Assembly: GCF_032362555.1 (NCBI RefSeq)
Contig: NC_083531.1
Span: forward strand, 124,001 to 188,000
From: Amyelois transitella
Lineage: Eukaryota; Arthropoda; Insecta; Lepidoptera; Pyralidae
Reading direction: 5' to 3'
DNA: 64,000 nt
The notes under the pieces are model-generated. The model did not search any database, was not told the DNA's origin, and was given only the letters and a program-made list of their open reading frames with translations. This document shows, in pieces, positions 37,349-51,858 of the stretch (its first letter is position 1; each line of letters opens with the position of its first letter). A program made the translations under genes and the position numbers.

Positions 37349-40016
37349 TGCCCCTCTAAGGATCGTTCACTGGAATGCCTCAACGCTCGCGAGGAAGAAA
37401 AGACTGGTGGCCCACTTCCTTCGCGAGCAAAAAGTCGACGTCATGCTGGTCAGCGAGACCCATCTCAGCAGGAGCGACCACTTCTCTGTACCGGGGTACT
37501 TCACCTACAGAAAGGACGAGACGACACCCACCACTGGAGCCGCTTATCGGGGACTGGCGGTGCTGGTGAAAAGGAGCGTCGTCCACCAGCTCATCCCCGT
37601 CGAGGAGTTCCAGTCCCTCTACGCGCTAGGAGTGCTGGTCTGCGTCGCCGGCCTAGAGCTCCGACTATTTGCCACCTACGCCCCGCCCAACTCCAAGGTC
37701 AACCCGGCGGAGCTTAGGAAGCTGCTGAGGTCGGAGTCTCCAACCATCGTGGCCGGTGACCTCAACACCAAGCACACATACTGGAACTCCTCCAGGGACA
37801 CCGCAGAAGGACGACGTCTCCTGCAGGACGCCATAGACCACCGTTACGACATCGCAGGTCCAGAAGAGCCCACCCATTACGACACTCAGGGCGGCTGCGA
37901 TGTCCTCGACGTGCTGGTCTACAAAGGACTCCCAGCACCGCCACAACAGACGGTGCTCCCCGATCTGCCGTCAGACCACCGGCCCGTCCTCGTCCTAGTT
38001 GACAGTGCCCCGGTCAGGGTCTCGCTGACCACATGCCGCCGCAAGACAAATTGGGAGGCATTCCAGGACGCCCTCCAAGCAGACTTTCCCACCAGGCCGA
38101 TTGCAACGGCCGAAGACGTAGAGGAGGCAGCCTCCGACATGACCAGCCGCATCCAGGAAGCCCTTATCTCCAACACCAGAGAACTCGCAGCCGGCGCGAA
38201 ACCCGATCCGCTACCGCCGGCTCTCAAGAACCTGGTGGAGGAGAAGCGCGCAGTCCGAAGACAATGGATGCGGACGAGATGCCCCCTCCTAAAATCACGT
38301 CTCAATCGCCTGGTGGAAGACGTCAAAGACGCCCTGAACGAGCACGCAGCCAAATCGTGGGAGAATCACCTGCAGACTGTGGGCGATGGTATCCCCTCTC
38401 TCCATCGCCTATGCCGTCAGCTCTCGCGAGAGCCCCAACCAACCAGGCCACTGTTGGGTCCTGACGGCCTCCCACGATTTCGTGCGAAAGACCGCGCGGA
38501 CATCCTTGTGGACCACCTGGAGCGCCAGTTCACGCCGAACCCCGTGACCGACCAGGAGCACAACCGGAGGGTCACCGATCGAGTGCGGGAACTTCTCACA
38601 CAGCCGCTCGAACCGACGGAAGACCCGGTGGTCTTCTCTCCCGGCGAGGTGCAGCGAATGCTGCCGAAACTGAAGCCAAGGAAAGCCCCGGGCGCAGACC
38701 AAATCACCAATGAGGCGCTGCGCCATCTCCCGCCGCGAGCTATCGCGGCGACCACGCGCCTCTTCAATGGCATACTGCGCTCGGGTCACTTTCCTTCTAC
38801 ATGGAAGAACGCCAAAACGATTATGCTGCCCAAGCCGGGAAAAGATCACCGAAGACCCAACGGATTCCGGCCGATCGCGCTGCTGAGCAAGTTCTCGCAG
38901 CTCTTCGAGCGCCTGTTCCTCCGGCGACTGCTCCCTTACGTCGAGCCACGACAGGAACAATTCGGGTTTCGGCCCGAACATTCCACGACGCTCCAGGTCG
39001 CAAGACTGCTCCACAAGATGTCCGAGAGCCACAATAAAAAGGAATACGTGGCTGCCGTATTCCTGGATATGGAAATGGCCTTCGACAGGGTATGGCACGA
39101 GGGGCTGCTGTACAAGCTGTCGGAGGCCCAAGTGCCACCAAGAATGGTCAGGGTCTTGGCCTCCTTCCTCACGGATCGCCGAGTCCATGTCGCAGTAGAA
39201 GACGCCGTCTCCTCCGTGCGCCCTGTGCGCGCGGGGGTTCCACAAGGAAGCTGTCTGTCCCCGGCCTGCTACGCCGCGTTCACCGACGACATCCCTGCCG
39301 TCGGCCAGGTGGAGCTAGCGCTGTACGCTGACGATGCGGCGTACTACGCGTCGTCCATGCGCCCGCTGTACGCCGCCAAGAGGCTGCAGCCCACACTTGA
39401 GGCTCTGCCGGGCTGGCTCTCCAAATGGAGGCTCTCGGTGAACGTCGGCAAGACCCAAGCAATCCTGACGGGGACAAGACCCCACCCGCCTCCACTGCGA
39501 CTGCTCGGCGAACCGGTGCCGTGGCGGCCACACGTTAAATACCTGGGAGTTACCATTGACCGGCGTCTCACGTTCAAGAAGCACGTGGGAGACGTCGTCG
39601 CGAACACCAAGGCAGCGAGAGGGAAGCTCTACGGAGTCCTCTCCTCCAGCCTCCCCCTGAGGACGAAGCTCGGGGTCTACCGAGCTTACATCAGATCCCG
39701 CCTCACGTACGCGGCCCCGGCGTGGTACGCCTACTGCTCTGAGACCAACAGAAGAAAACTCAGAGCGCAAGAGAACCTCAGTCTCAGAGCAGTCGTCGGT
39801 GCCCCGCGGTACGTGAGGAACTCGACGATACTCAGGGACCTGAAGTGGGAGGGCCTTGACGACTTTGTGGCCAGGCTGGCCACGAAGATGTTCGAGAGGG
39901 CGGACGCATCAGCACATGAACACCTGCGCGGCATCGCGCCACTCCACGCCCGCCCTCCGGACCGTCGCGTGAAGCCCTCACCTCGCTGCCTTGCGGCAGA
40001 CGTCGTCGCCCAGTGA
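37347..40016 (+). CDS. LINE-B ORF2: APE endonuclease plus reverse transcriptase, no ATG at its start
   Basis: About 889 residues counted from the ORF1 stop. The frame is open upstream to 37200, overlapping ORF1, but contains no ATG before the endonuclease: the first in-frame ATG (MLVSETHLS, about 37443) would remove the catalytic WN motif. Where LINE-A has ATG, LINE-B reads AGT GCC CCT CTA AGG. Translation must therefore use a non-AUG restart or a frame change at the ORF1 end, or else this copy has lost its start. Endonuclease motifs HWNAST, SETHLS, GDLNTKH and SDHRP, and RT motifs FGFRPEHSTT, FLDMEMAFDRVW, GVPQGSCLSP and YADD, are all present; no RNase H. No internal stop is seen. Confidence 0.88.
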   Translation, partial: SAPLRIVHWNASTLARKKRLVAHFLREQKVDVMLVSETHLSRSDHFSVPGYFTYRKDETTPTTGAAYRGLAVLVKRSVVHQLIPVEEFQSLYALGVLVCVAGLELRLFATYAPPNSKVNPAELRKLLRSESPTIVAGDLNTKHTYWNSSRDTAEGRRLLQDAIDHRYDIAGPEEPTHYDTQGGCDVLDVLVYKGLPAPPQQTVLPDLPSDHRPVLVLVDSAPVRVSLTTCRRKTNWEAFQDALQADFPTRPIATAEDVEEAASDMTSRIQEALISNTRELAAGAKPDPLPPALKNLVEEKRAVRRQWMRTRCPLLKSRLNRLVEDVKDALNEHAAKSWENHLQTVGDGIPSLHRLCRQLSREPQPTRPLLGPDGLPRFRAKDRADILVDHLERQFTPNPVTDQEHNRRVTDRVRELLTQPLEPTEDPVVFSPGEVQRMLPKLKPRKAPGADQITNEALRHLPPRAIAATTRLFNGILRSGHFPSTWKNAKTIMLPKPGKDHRRPNGFRPIALLSKFSQLFERLFLRRLLPYVEPRQEQFGFRPEHSTTLQVARLLHKMSESHNKKEYVAAVFLDMEMAFDRVWHEGLLYKLSEAQVPPRMVRVLASFLTDRRVHVAVEDAVSSVRPVRAGVPQGSCLSPACYAAFTDDIPAVGQVELALYADDAAYYASSMRPLYAAKRLQPTLEALPGWLSKWRLSVNVGKTQAILTGTRPHPPPLRLLGEPVPWRPHVKYLGVTIDRRLTFKKHVGDVVANTKAARGKLYGVLSSSLPLRTKLGVYRAYIRSRLTYAAPAWYAYCSETNRRKLRAQENLSLRAVVGAPRYVRNSTILRDLKWEGLDDFVARLATKMFERADASAHEHLRGIAPLHARPPDRRVKPSPRCLAADVVAQ

Positions 40017-40068
40017 TGACGCCGCCGCCGATGGGAACTCCCAGAAGACAGAAGAAGAAGAGGATCCA

Positions 40069-40180
40069 GGCCGCCACGGCCGCTCCATTGACCTGCCTAC
40101 AGCCGTAGGCAGCGAAGAAGCCAATGAAGAGGGTAAAAAGACCCTGACCATTCGCTCCAATTCCTACACAAGGAGTTTGG
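40069..40180 (+). other. LINE-B 3'UTR hairpins
   Basis: GGCCG-CCA-CGGCC (40069-40081), CTGCCTAC-AGCC-GTAGGCAG (40093-40112) and a bulged stem CCAATTCCT-ACACA-AGGAGTTTGG (40157-40180) near the end. The second hairpin differs from LINE-A by a paired G-C to A-T change. Confidence 0.72.
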
Positions 40181-40280
40181 GAAGACTACACGATCGAATT
40201 CGGATCACTTCAGTTCGGTCGGTACCCGCGTGCGGTCGTGTGTACGTACTTGGTGTGTTTTGTAATCGTTCTTCCGTTGA

Positions 40281-40709
<429 letters not shown>

Positions 40710-40836
40710 GCGTGTAGAGGAGTCTGGTGGTGATTCCCGTTGTTGTGTGTCCGATCTCGTCATGTTCATGACCATTACATGATCATGATCGCAACGTGAC
40801 ACTAGAAATGGAACGTCGCCGCTCGCATTTACAAAC

Positions 40837-40852
40837 GGCCCTTTTCAGGGCC
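40837..40852 (+). terminator. Histone stem-loop, H3 unit 6
   Basis: Same hairpin as at 2024-2039. Confidence 0.95.
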
Positions 40853-41307
40853 ACACACGATTCAAACTGATACATGTTTCTTGGTACGATGAGTTAGTTC
40901 CCACCACCACCTACCTGCGTAATTAATGAACATATATTATTATCATGTAACTACTTCCTTACCACCACATACACGCAGCAACATATTGTTATGTATGTAA
41001 AAAAAAAAAAAAAAAAACAAATAAAAACATACAAAATCTTTATAATACCTAACCTACTGTTGCGACTGCGAATGAAAGCTAGTATGGAATAATAATAATG
41101 TGCGTGTACGTATTTATTTATTATTATTATTTTTTTTTTTTTTTGTTTTTCTTTTTATTTAATATTCTCGTATATTATTATTATTTTTTTTTTTTTTTTT
41201 TTTTTTATTAACGCGCGCTCGTTCTTCTATTGGTTGGCCGTTGAGAGGCCCCCCTCGCCTCCCCACCCCTACCCCCTCCTTCGCGTTGCTAGTGTATATA
41301 AAAGTAG

Positions 41308-41715
<408 letters not shown>

Positions 41716-41800
41716 GGTGTGCCGTGTGCGTGTCTCGTGTTTCTCGCTCGCTCGATCTCTGCAAGCGAGTAAACAAACGAAACAAACAATTAAACAAAAA

Positions 41801-41816
41801 GGCCCTTTTCAGGGCC
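41801..41816 (+). terminator. Histone stem-loop, H4 unit 6
   Basis: Same hairpin as at 2994-3009. Confidence 0.95.
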
Positions 41817-41905
41817 GCAAAAGTATCGTTGAATTTGTTGTTGTTAAAACCGTTTCTGATGTCACTTATCGTGTCGACCGTTCATTATGCATGCATGCAT
41901 GCATG

Positions 41906-41908
<3 letters not shown>

Positions 41909-41981
<73 letters not shown>
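41909..41981. repeat. (CA)n microsatellite, unit 6
   Basis: About 36 CA repeats downstream of the H4 hairpin. Type I units have only four or five. Confidence 0.95.
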
Positions 41982-41988
<7 letters not shown>

Positions 41989-43068
41989 TGACTCTTCTCT
42001 CTTTATCTTTTTTTTTTTCAACAAAACAAACACAATTTTCGCACGTCCAGTCACTTCCAAGACGTAAAAACTTTGTTAAATTTGACTTCACACCCGACAC
42101 TGGCCACCTCCTCACGTTACTTAATATTATGATATTGTCTCCTCAGTAATCTGGATCCATCCATCCATCCATCCATCCATCTCCCGCCGCCGACGACACT
42201 CTATACACTGACTGACTGACTGACCTAATAAAAATATTGCAACTGCCACTGCCACTGCACACACCGCACACATCAATTAGTAGGTAGTATGTAGACGATA
42301 TTACGACGCACATAATGCACTAGTTAGGTAGGTAGGTAGGTAGGTACTCGTTACAACAACAAAAACAAAAAAAAAAAACACTCCGCATCCCCGCATTCTT
42401 TTCTCTCGCCCGACTGCCCGACTATTATTTATTTATTATCATATAATAATTACACAAATATAATAATAATTACATGCTTTTACATCGAGAAAGAGACTAG
42501 ACGCTCGCTCTCCGAGAGCTCGCACTTTGCGTGTTTTACCAACGTGGACTTGACAAGCTTCAAAATTGTCAAATATAATATTTATACATATGAAATATTA
42601 ACAAGGGTGAACAATGATATCTTAGCTTTTTATCTGGGGACACTAATTGCGTACATTATTAGGTTTTATAATGAAAAACAACTTTTGAACATGACCCGAG
42701 CTCTGGTCCGATATATTACTGTGAAAATAAACGTCTATAACTCGGGATCACTATTCATCGGTGTGATTAAAATCACACGTGCACGTGGATAAACTCAATA
42801 ATATACATTATACGTGTTCAATGTGCCTTCATAGCGCATTATTATTATGGAAAATTAATATTTTCCGAACTTAGTTAGTGAAAAGTTGGAAGCTCTCGTA
42901 TGAGAAAACGTTTCGCGGCACACCGGTTCTCGTTACGGTATTACTCGATGCGAACGAAATGTTCGCACGCGCCCGTCGAGTCGACTTTAACAACACTGTT
43001 CATTTAACAATTCCCGTGTTTGTTTGTTTGCGCGTGTGTGTTAAGTGAAATAAATAAATATTAACAAT

Positions 43069-43824
43069 ATGGCAGACACAGCTGTAGCTTCCGAGGCACC
43101 GGCACCGGCTACGCCGGCGAAGAAGCAGCCTAAGGCGTCTGCCGCGGCGGGCGGTGTCAAGAAGGCGAAAGCCAAACCGACCCACCCGAAGACATCGGAG
43201 ATGGTCAACAGCGCCATCAAGGAGTTGAAGGAGAGGAGCGGATCGTCCCTGCAGGCCATTAAGAAATACATAGCGGCCCAATACAAAGTCGACGCCGAGA
43301 AATTGGCACCGTTCATAAGGAAATATTTGAAGAGCGCCGTCGAATCCGGAGCACTGATCCAGACCAAGGGCAAAGGTGCGTCGGGATCGTTCAAATTGGA
43401 ATCCAAATCGTCATCGTCCAAGAAACCGGCCGGCGGTGCGGCGGGCACCAAGAGGTCCGCGTCCGCGGCCGGCGCCAAATCGAAGAAGGGATCCGCCGCG
43501 TCCGCGTCCGCCTCCAAGGCGAAGAAGGCCGCCTCCGCCGGCGGCGGTGCGTCTTCGTCGCCGTCGAAGGCTGCCGGCGGCAAGGCGGCCTCGTCCGCCG
43601 CCACCGCTAAGGACAAGAAGGCTGCGGCCGCGGCCAAGAAGAAGCCAGCGGCGGCCAAGAAGGCCGCGACGGCCGCGCCCGCGAGGGCCAAGGCCGCTGC
43701 CGCGCCGAAGGCGAAGAAAACTGCCAAACCCCCTACGAAGAAACCGAAAGCGCCCAAGCCGAAGAAGGCCGCCACAACACCCAAGAAGCCCGCAGCAAAG
43801 AAAGCGGCCGCGTCAAAGAAGTAA
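43069..43824 (+). CDS. H1: Linker histone H1, unit 6 (251 aa form)
   Basis: Type II H1: compared with type I, Ser148 is Ala, one Gly is added near residue 160, and Ala200 is Thr. All changes are in the C-terminal tail; the globular domain is unchanged. Dyad 42949-42967; variant hairpin 44043-44058. Confidence 0.97.
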   Translation: MADTAVASEAPAPATPAKKQPKASAAAGGVKKAKAKPTHPKTSEMVNSAIKELKERSGSSLQAIKKYIAAQYKVDAEKLAPFIRKYLKSAVESGALIQTKGKGASGSFKLESKSSSSKKPAGGAAGTKRSASAAGAKSKKGSAASASASKAKKAASAGGGASSSPSKAAGGKAASSAATAKDKKAAAAAKKKPAAAKKAATAAPARAKAAAAPKAKKTAKPPTKKPKAPKPKKAATTPKKPAAKKAAASKK

Positions 43825-44042
43825 ATCCCTACCTGTGTATGTACCTGGTACATACCGCCGCTCTCTTTATCTCTCCGCCGTTTGTTTACTGCTAGTTGCT
43901 TGCTTGCTTGCAGAAACAACAACAACTACCACGAAGACGGACGTCGTCGAAGAAGAAGAGATCGGGGTGGGTGGGAAAAAGCGTGCACCGTTGTGTGCGC
44001 GTGCCGTGCCGCGCCCATGGTGCCCTTTAGCGCCGAACAAAA

Positions 44043-44058
44043 AGCCCTTTTCAGGGCT
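44043..44058 (+). terminator. Histone stem-loop, H1 unit 6
   Basis: AGCCC/GGGCT variant, as in type I. Confidence 0.94.
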
Positions 44059-44551
44059 AACATATGGTTCAATGTGTATGTTTCTTTGTACAACAACAAT
44101 AATAACACATGTCTGTGTGTGTTGTGTCGTCGACCTACCTTGTGAGACAGGAGTGTAAGTATCGCTTCTTACGTAAGTATTGATGAAGAAGAAGAGAGAG
44201 AGTGTTAAATAAAAAAAATAAATAAAAATATACAAACGCATGAACATTCAGATATATATTTCATTACCTGACTGTGTTATTAGCTAGCTAGCTCATGATA
44301 TGTATAATATAACGTAACGTAATAGTGAGTAAGGAAAGAAAAAAAAAAAGTAAATATGTAAATAAAAATAGGTAGACATTGTCCGTTAGTTCGTTCGTTC
44401 ACATCCCCACCACTCGATGTTGGTAACTTCGTTCATTGTACGATAAAGATCAACGCACGGGTGTATATAATAAAAGCATACCCCGTCCGCGTACGCTCAT
44501 TTTAACGTCGTCGTCCGTTGTCACAACAACGTTTGTTTGTTTGTTTACTAA

Positions 44552-44950
<399 letters not shown>

Positions 44951-45201
44951 GTCGTCCACTTTCGTTCGTTCGTTCGTTCCTCTATTTTGTTGTTGTTTTT
45001 ATTGTATGTATTTTGTATTGTACACACACACCTATGTTGTCGTTCACCTAAGGTGCGACTCCATAATTGTAGTGCGTGTACATACACACACATATACGTA
45101 CTTGCTCAACAACAATCTGAGGCCCGATATGGATGGATGGATGGACTCTTACGTGGTCGCCGGGTGCGTCGACTTGCTAACTCGGAATAAAAAGACAAAA
45201 A

Positions 45202-45217
45202 GGCCCTTTTCAGGGCC
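45202..45217 (+). terminator. Histone stem-loop, H2A unit 6
   Basis: Same hairpin as at 6259-6274. Confidence 0.95.
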
Positions 45218-45709
45218 ACAATATGATTCTTATGCGTTAAAAACAGTTTCACTTTTGATAAACCAAAGTCAACAAAGCTAATCATTCTAAAACACAACGT
45301 ACGATTCACTTACTTACTCAGTTGCTGGCTCAGCAAGAATAAATAAACGGGCTTTACACGAGTCTGCCTGTCAAAAATACTTTGTCAAGTCTTATCTACC
45401 TCTACCTAGTTCGCTACCTACCTATTACATATTATGCAAACCTAACCTAACCTAACGTAACAAGGGATAACCTAAACTAGGTATCACCTACCTACCTACC
45501 TATTTTTTTTTTTTTTTACCTACCCCCTTTTTTTTTTTTTTTTTTTTTACCTATCTTTATCTCACTTTCTTTGCACTATTGGCGGAGGGGAGGGGAAGGG
45601 AGAGGGGGGAGGGGAATGATTCGAGGCGTGCCCGACGCGACTACGCCGACTTTCCTATTGGCCGATATACGCTGTGACCATTACACTGTTTGACTGCAGA
45701 CGACGGACA

Positions 45710-45720
45710 TATAGTCAAAA
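45710..45720 (+). promoter_or_regulatory. Altered H2B TATA region, type II
   Basis: TATAGTCAAAA where type I has TATATTAAAAA; identical at 52351-52361 and 58977-58987. It departs from the TATA consensus after the first four bases. Confidence 0.65.
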
Positions 45721-45809
45721 TTTATCAAAAATTCGGGCACCACACGAGACATCTCGGTTTCTAGATCTCGCGCTAGTGACGTTACGCACGCATTTTATAA
45801 CAAAGAAAA

Positions 45810-46184
45810 ATGCCGCCCAAGACCAGTGGCAAGGCCGCCAAGAAATCTGGCAAAGCCCAGAAGAACATCTCCAAGACTGACAAAAAGAAGAAGAAGCACA
45901 AGAGGAAGGAGAGCTACGCCATCTACATTTACAAAGTGCTGAAGCAGGTGCACCCGGACACCGGTATATCCAGCAAGGCGATGTCCATCATGAACTCGTT
46001 CGTGAACGACATCTTCGAGCGAATCGCCGCCGAGGCTTCCCGCCTGGCCCACTACAACAAGAGGTCAACGATCACATCGAGGGAGGTGCAGACTTCCGTG
46101 AGGCTTCTCCTGCCCGGTGAGCTCGCCAAGCACGCCGTCAGTGAAGGCACCAAGGCGGTCACCAAGTACACCAGCTCCAAGTAG
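45810..46184 (+). CDS. H2B: Histone H2B, unit 6
   Basis: Identical H2B protein with the altered TATA region at 45710-45720; hairpin 46407-46422. The 3'UTR has a longer GT run and keeps the long ACGC/CGCG tract. Confidence 0.98.
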   Translation: MPPKTSGKAAKKSGKAQKNISKTDKKKKKHKRKESYAIYIYKVLKQVHPDTGISSKAMSIMNSFVNDIFERIAAEASRLAHYNKRSTITSREVQTSVRLLLPGELAKHAVSEGTKAVTKYTSSK

Positions 46185-47343
<1,159 letters not shown>

Positions 47344-47470
47344 GCGTGTAGAGGAGTCTGGTGGTGATTCCCGTTGTTGTGTGTCCGATCTCGTCATGTT
47401 CATGACCATTACATGATCATGATCGCAACGTGACACTAGAACTGGAACGTCGCCGCTCGCATTTACAAAC

Positions 47471-47486
47471 GGCCCTTTTCAGGGCC
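47471..47486 (+). terminator. Histone stem-loop, H3 unit 7
   Basis: Same hairpin as at 2024-2039. Confidence 0.95.
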
Positions 47487-47942
47487 ACACACGATTCAAA
47501 CTGATACATGTTTCTTGGTACGATGAGTTAGTTCCCACCACCACCTACCTGCGTAATTAATGAACATATATTATTATCATGTAACTACTTCCTTACCACC
47601 ACATACACGCAGCGACATATTGTTATGTATGTAAAAAAAAAAAAAAAAACAAATAAAAACATACAAAATCTTTATCGTTATCCTAACCTACTGTTGCGAC
47701 TGCGAATGAAAGCTAGTATGGAATAATAATAATGTGCGTGTACGTATTTATTTATTATTATTATTATTATTTTTTTTTTTTTTGTTTTTCTTTTTATTTA
47801 ATATTCTCGTATATTATTATTATTTTTTTTTTTTTTTTTTTATTAACGCGCGCTCGTTCTTCTATTGGTTGGCCGTTGAGAGGCCCCCCTCGCCTCCCCA
47901 CCCCTACCCCCTCCTTCGCGTTGCTAGTGTATATAAAAGTAG

Positions 47943-48350
<408 letters not shown>

Positions 48351-48435
48351 GGTGTGCCGTGTGCGTGTCTCGTGTTTCTCGCTCGCTCGATCTCTGCAAG
48401 CGAGTAAACAAACGAAACAAACAATTAAACAAAAA

Positions 48436-48451
48436 GGCCCTTTTCAGGGCC
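48436..48451 (+). terminator. Histone stem-loop, H4 unit 7
   Basis: Same hairpin as at 2994-3009. Confidence 0.95.
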
Positions 48452-48540
48452 GCAAAAGTATCGTTGAATTTGTTGTTGTTAAAACCGTTTCTGATGTCAC
48501 TTATCGTGTCGACCGTTCATTATGCATGCATGCATGCATG

Positions 48541-48543
<3 letters not shown>

Positions 48544-48624
<81 letters not shown>
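48544..48624. repeat. (CA)n microsatellite, unit 7
   Basis: About 40 CA repeats, the longest of the three type II copies. Confidence 0.95.
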
Positions 48625-48631
<7 letters not shown>

Positions 48632-49709
48632 TGACTCTTCTCTCTTTATCTTTTTTTTTTTCAACAAAACAAACACAATTTTCGCACGTCCAGTCACTTC
48701 CAAGACGTAAAAACTTTGTTAAATTTGACTTCACACCCGACACTGGCCACCTCCTCACGTTACTTAATATTATGATATTGTCTCCTCAGTAATCTGGATC
48801 CATCCATCCATCCATCCATCCATCTCCCGCCGCCGACGACACTCTATACACTGACTGACTGACTGACCTAATAAAAATATTGCAACTGCCACTGCCACTG
48901 CACACACCGCACATCAATTAGTAGGTAGTATGTAGACGATATTACGACGCACATAATGCACTAGTTAGGTAGGTAGGTAGGTAGGTACTCGTTACAACAA
49001 CAAAAACAAAAAAAAAAAACACTCCGCATCCCCGCATTCTTTTCTCTCGCCCGACTGCCCGACTATTATTTATTTATTATCATATAATAATTACACAAAT
49101 ATAATAATAATTACATGCTTTTACATCGAGAAAGAGACTAGACGCTCGCTCTCCGAGAGCTCGCACTTTGCGTGTTTTACCAACGTGGACTTGACAAGCT
49201 TCAAAATTGTCAAATATAATATTTATACATATGAAATATTAACAAGGGTGAACAATGATATCTTAGCTTTTTATCTGGGGACACTAATTGCGTACATTAT
49301 TAGGTTTTATAATGAAAAACAACTTTTGAACATGACCCGAGCTCTGGTCCGATATATTACTGTGAAAATAAACGTCTATAACTCGGGATCACTATTCATC
49401 GGTGTGATTAAAATCACACGTGCACGTGGATAAACTCAATAATATACATTATACGTGTTCAATGTGCCTTCATAGCGCATTATTATTATGGAAAATTAAT
49501 ATTTTCCGAACTTAGTTAGTGAAAAGTTGGAAGCTCTCGTATGAGAAAACGTTTCGCGGCACACCGGTTCTCGTTACGGTATTACTCGATGCGAACGAAA
49601 TGTTCGCACGCGCCCGTCGAGTCGACTTTAACAACACTGTTCATTTAACAATTCCCGTGTTTGTTTGTTTGCGCGTGTGTGTTAAGTGAAATAAATAAAT
49701 ATTAACAAT

Positions 49710-50465
49710 ATGGCAGACACAGCTGTAGCTTCCGAGGCACCGGCACCGGCTACGCCGGCGAAGAAGCAGCCTAAGGCGTCTGCCGCGGCGGGCGGTGTCA
49801 AGAAGGCGAAAGCCAAACCGACCCACCCGAAGACATCGGAGATGGTCAACAGCGCCATCAAGGAGTTGAAGGAGAGGAGCGGATCGTCCCTGCAGGCCAT
49901 TAAGAAATACATAGCGGCCCAATACAAAGTCGACGCCGAGAAATTGGCACCGTTCATAAGGAAATATTTGAAGAGCGCCGTCGAATCCGGAGCACTGATC
50001 CAGACCAAGGGCAAAGGTGCGTCGGGATCGTTCAAATTGGAATCCAAATCGTCATCGTCCAAGAAACCGGCCGGCGGTGCGGCGGGCACCAAGAGGTCCG
50101 CGTCCGCGGCCGGCGCCAAATCGAAGAAGGGATCCGCCGCGTCCGCGTCCGCCTCCAAGGCGAAGAAGGCCGCCTCCGCCGGCGGCGGTGCGTCTTCGTC
50201 GCCGTCGAAGGCTGCCGGCGGCAAGGCGGCCTCGTCCGCCGCCACCGCTAAGGACAAGAAGGCTGCGGCCGCGGCCAAGAAGAAGCCAGCGGCGGCCAAG
50301 AAGGCCGCGACGGCCGCGCCCGCGAGGGCCAAGGCCGCTGCCGCGCCGAAGGCGAAGAAAACTGCCAAACCCCCTACGAAGAAACCGAAAGCGCCCAAGC
50401 CGAAGAAGGCCGCCACAACACCCAAGAAGCCCGCAGCAAAGAAAGCGGCCGCGTCAAAGAAGTAA
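49710..50465 (+). CDS. H1: Linker histone H1, unit 7 (251 aa form)
   Basis: Same as unit 6 H1; dyad 49590-49608; variant hairpin 50684-50699. Confidence 0.97.
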   Translation: MADTAVASEAPAPATPAKKQPKASAAAGGVKKAKAKPTHPKTSEMVNSAIKELKERSGSSLQAIKKYIAAQYKVDAEKLAPFIRKYLKSAVESGALIQTKGKGASGSFKLESKSSSSKKPAGGAAGTKRSASAAGAKSKKGSAASASASKAKKAASAGGGASSSPSKAAGGKAASSAATAKDKKAAAAAKKKPAAAKKAATAAPARAKAAAAPKAKKTAKPPTKKPKAPKPKKAATTPKKPAAKKAAASKK

Positions 50466-50683
50466 ATCCCTACCTGTGTATGTACCTGGTACATACCGCC
50501 GCTCTCTTTATCTCTCCGCCGTTTGTTTACTGCTAGTTGCTTGCTTGCTTGCAGAAACAACAACAACTACCACGAAGACGGACGTCGTCGAAGAAGAAGA
50601 GATCGGGGTGGGTGGGAAAAAGCGTGCACCGTTGTGTGCGCGTGCCGTGCCGCGCCCATGGTGCCCTTTAGCGCCGAACAAAA

Positions 50684-50699
50684 AGCCCTTTTCAGGGCT
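50684..50699 (+). terminator. Histone stem-loop, H1 unit 7
   Basis: AGCCC/GGGCT variant. Confidence 0.94.
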
Positions 50700-51192
50700 A
50701 ACATATGGTTCAATGTGTATGTTTCTTTGTACAACAACAATAATAACACATGTCTGTGTGTGTTGTGTCGTCGACCTACCTTGTGAGACAGGAGTGTAAG
50801 TATCGCTTCTTACGTAAGTATTGATGAAGAAGAAGAGAGAGAGTGTTAAATAAAAAAAATAAATAAAAATATACAAACGCATGAACATTCAGATATATAT
50901 TTCATTACCTGACTGTGTTATTAGCTAGCTAGCTCATGATATGTATAATATAACGTAACGTAATAGTGAGTAAGGAAAGAAAAAAAAAAAGTAAATATGT
51001 AAATAAAAATAGGTAGACATTGTCCGTTAGTTCGTTCGTTCACATCCCCACCACTCGATGTTGGTAACTTCGTTCATTGTACGATAAAGATCAACGCACG
51101 GGTGTATATAATAAAAGCATACCCCGTCCGCGTACGCTCATTTTAACGTCGTCGTCCGTTGTCACAACAACGTTTGTTTGTTTGTTTACTAA

Positions 51193-51591
<399 letters not shown>

Positions 51592-51842
51592 GTCGTCCAC
51601 TTTCGTTCGTTCGTTCGTTCCTCTATTTTGTTGTTGTTTTTATTGTATGTATTTTGTATTGTACACACACACCTATGTTGTCGTTCACCTAAGGTGCGAC
51701 TCCATAATTGTAGTGCGTGTACATACACACACATATACGTACTTGCTCAACAACAATCTGAGGCCCGATATGGATGGATGGATGGACTCTTACGTGGTCG
51801 CCGGGTGCGTCGACTTGCTAACTCGGAATAAAAAGACAAAAA

Positions 51843-51858
51843 GGCCCTTTTCAGGGCC
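51843..51858 (+). terminator. Histone stem-loop, H2A unit 7
   Basis: Same hairpin as at 6259-6274. Confidence 0.95.

Larger units (their letters stand above)
34468..40196 (+). mobile_element. LINE-B, complete jockey-like LINE joining an H4 promoter to an H3 leader
   Basis: A 5729-bp LINE related to LINE-A but clearly diverged in both ORFs. Parts: 5'UTR 34468-34789, ORF1 34790-37348, ORF2 from about 37347 to 40016, 3'UTR 40017-40196. The 5' end (GGATCGTGCCAG) is at the H4 site, one base from the LINE-A insertion point; the 3' end (ACACGATCG) is at the H3 site. The flanks do not form a target duplication, and the left flank is type I while the right is type II. The best explanation is recombination between two LINE-B copies; a deletion during insertion or an assembly join is also possible. 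No poly(A) tail. Confidence 0.93.
41716..43068. other. H4-H1 spacer, type II
   Basis: Longer than type I mainly through (ATGC)n and (CA)n expansion at 41889-41981. It has (TAGG)n instead of the TAGGTACCTA core and shorter (GACT)n. The 500 bp before H1 stay almost unchanged from type I. No gene seen. Confidence 0.8.
44951..45809. other. H2A-H2B spacer, type II
   Basis: Carries a type-specific 50-base stretch (about 45031-45080) with CACCTAAGGTG, shorter (GGAT)n and poly(T) tracts than type I, the CCTAA triplet, the G-rich tract and the altered H2B TATA region. No gene seen. Confidence 0.8.
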
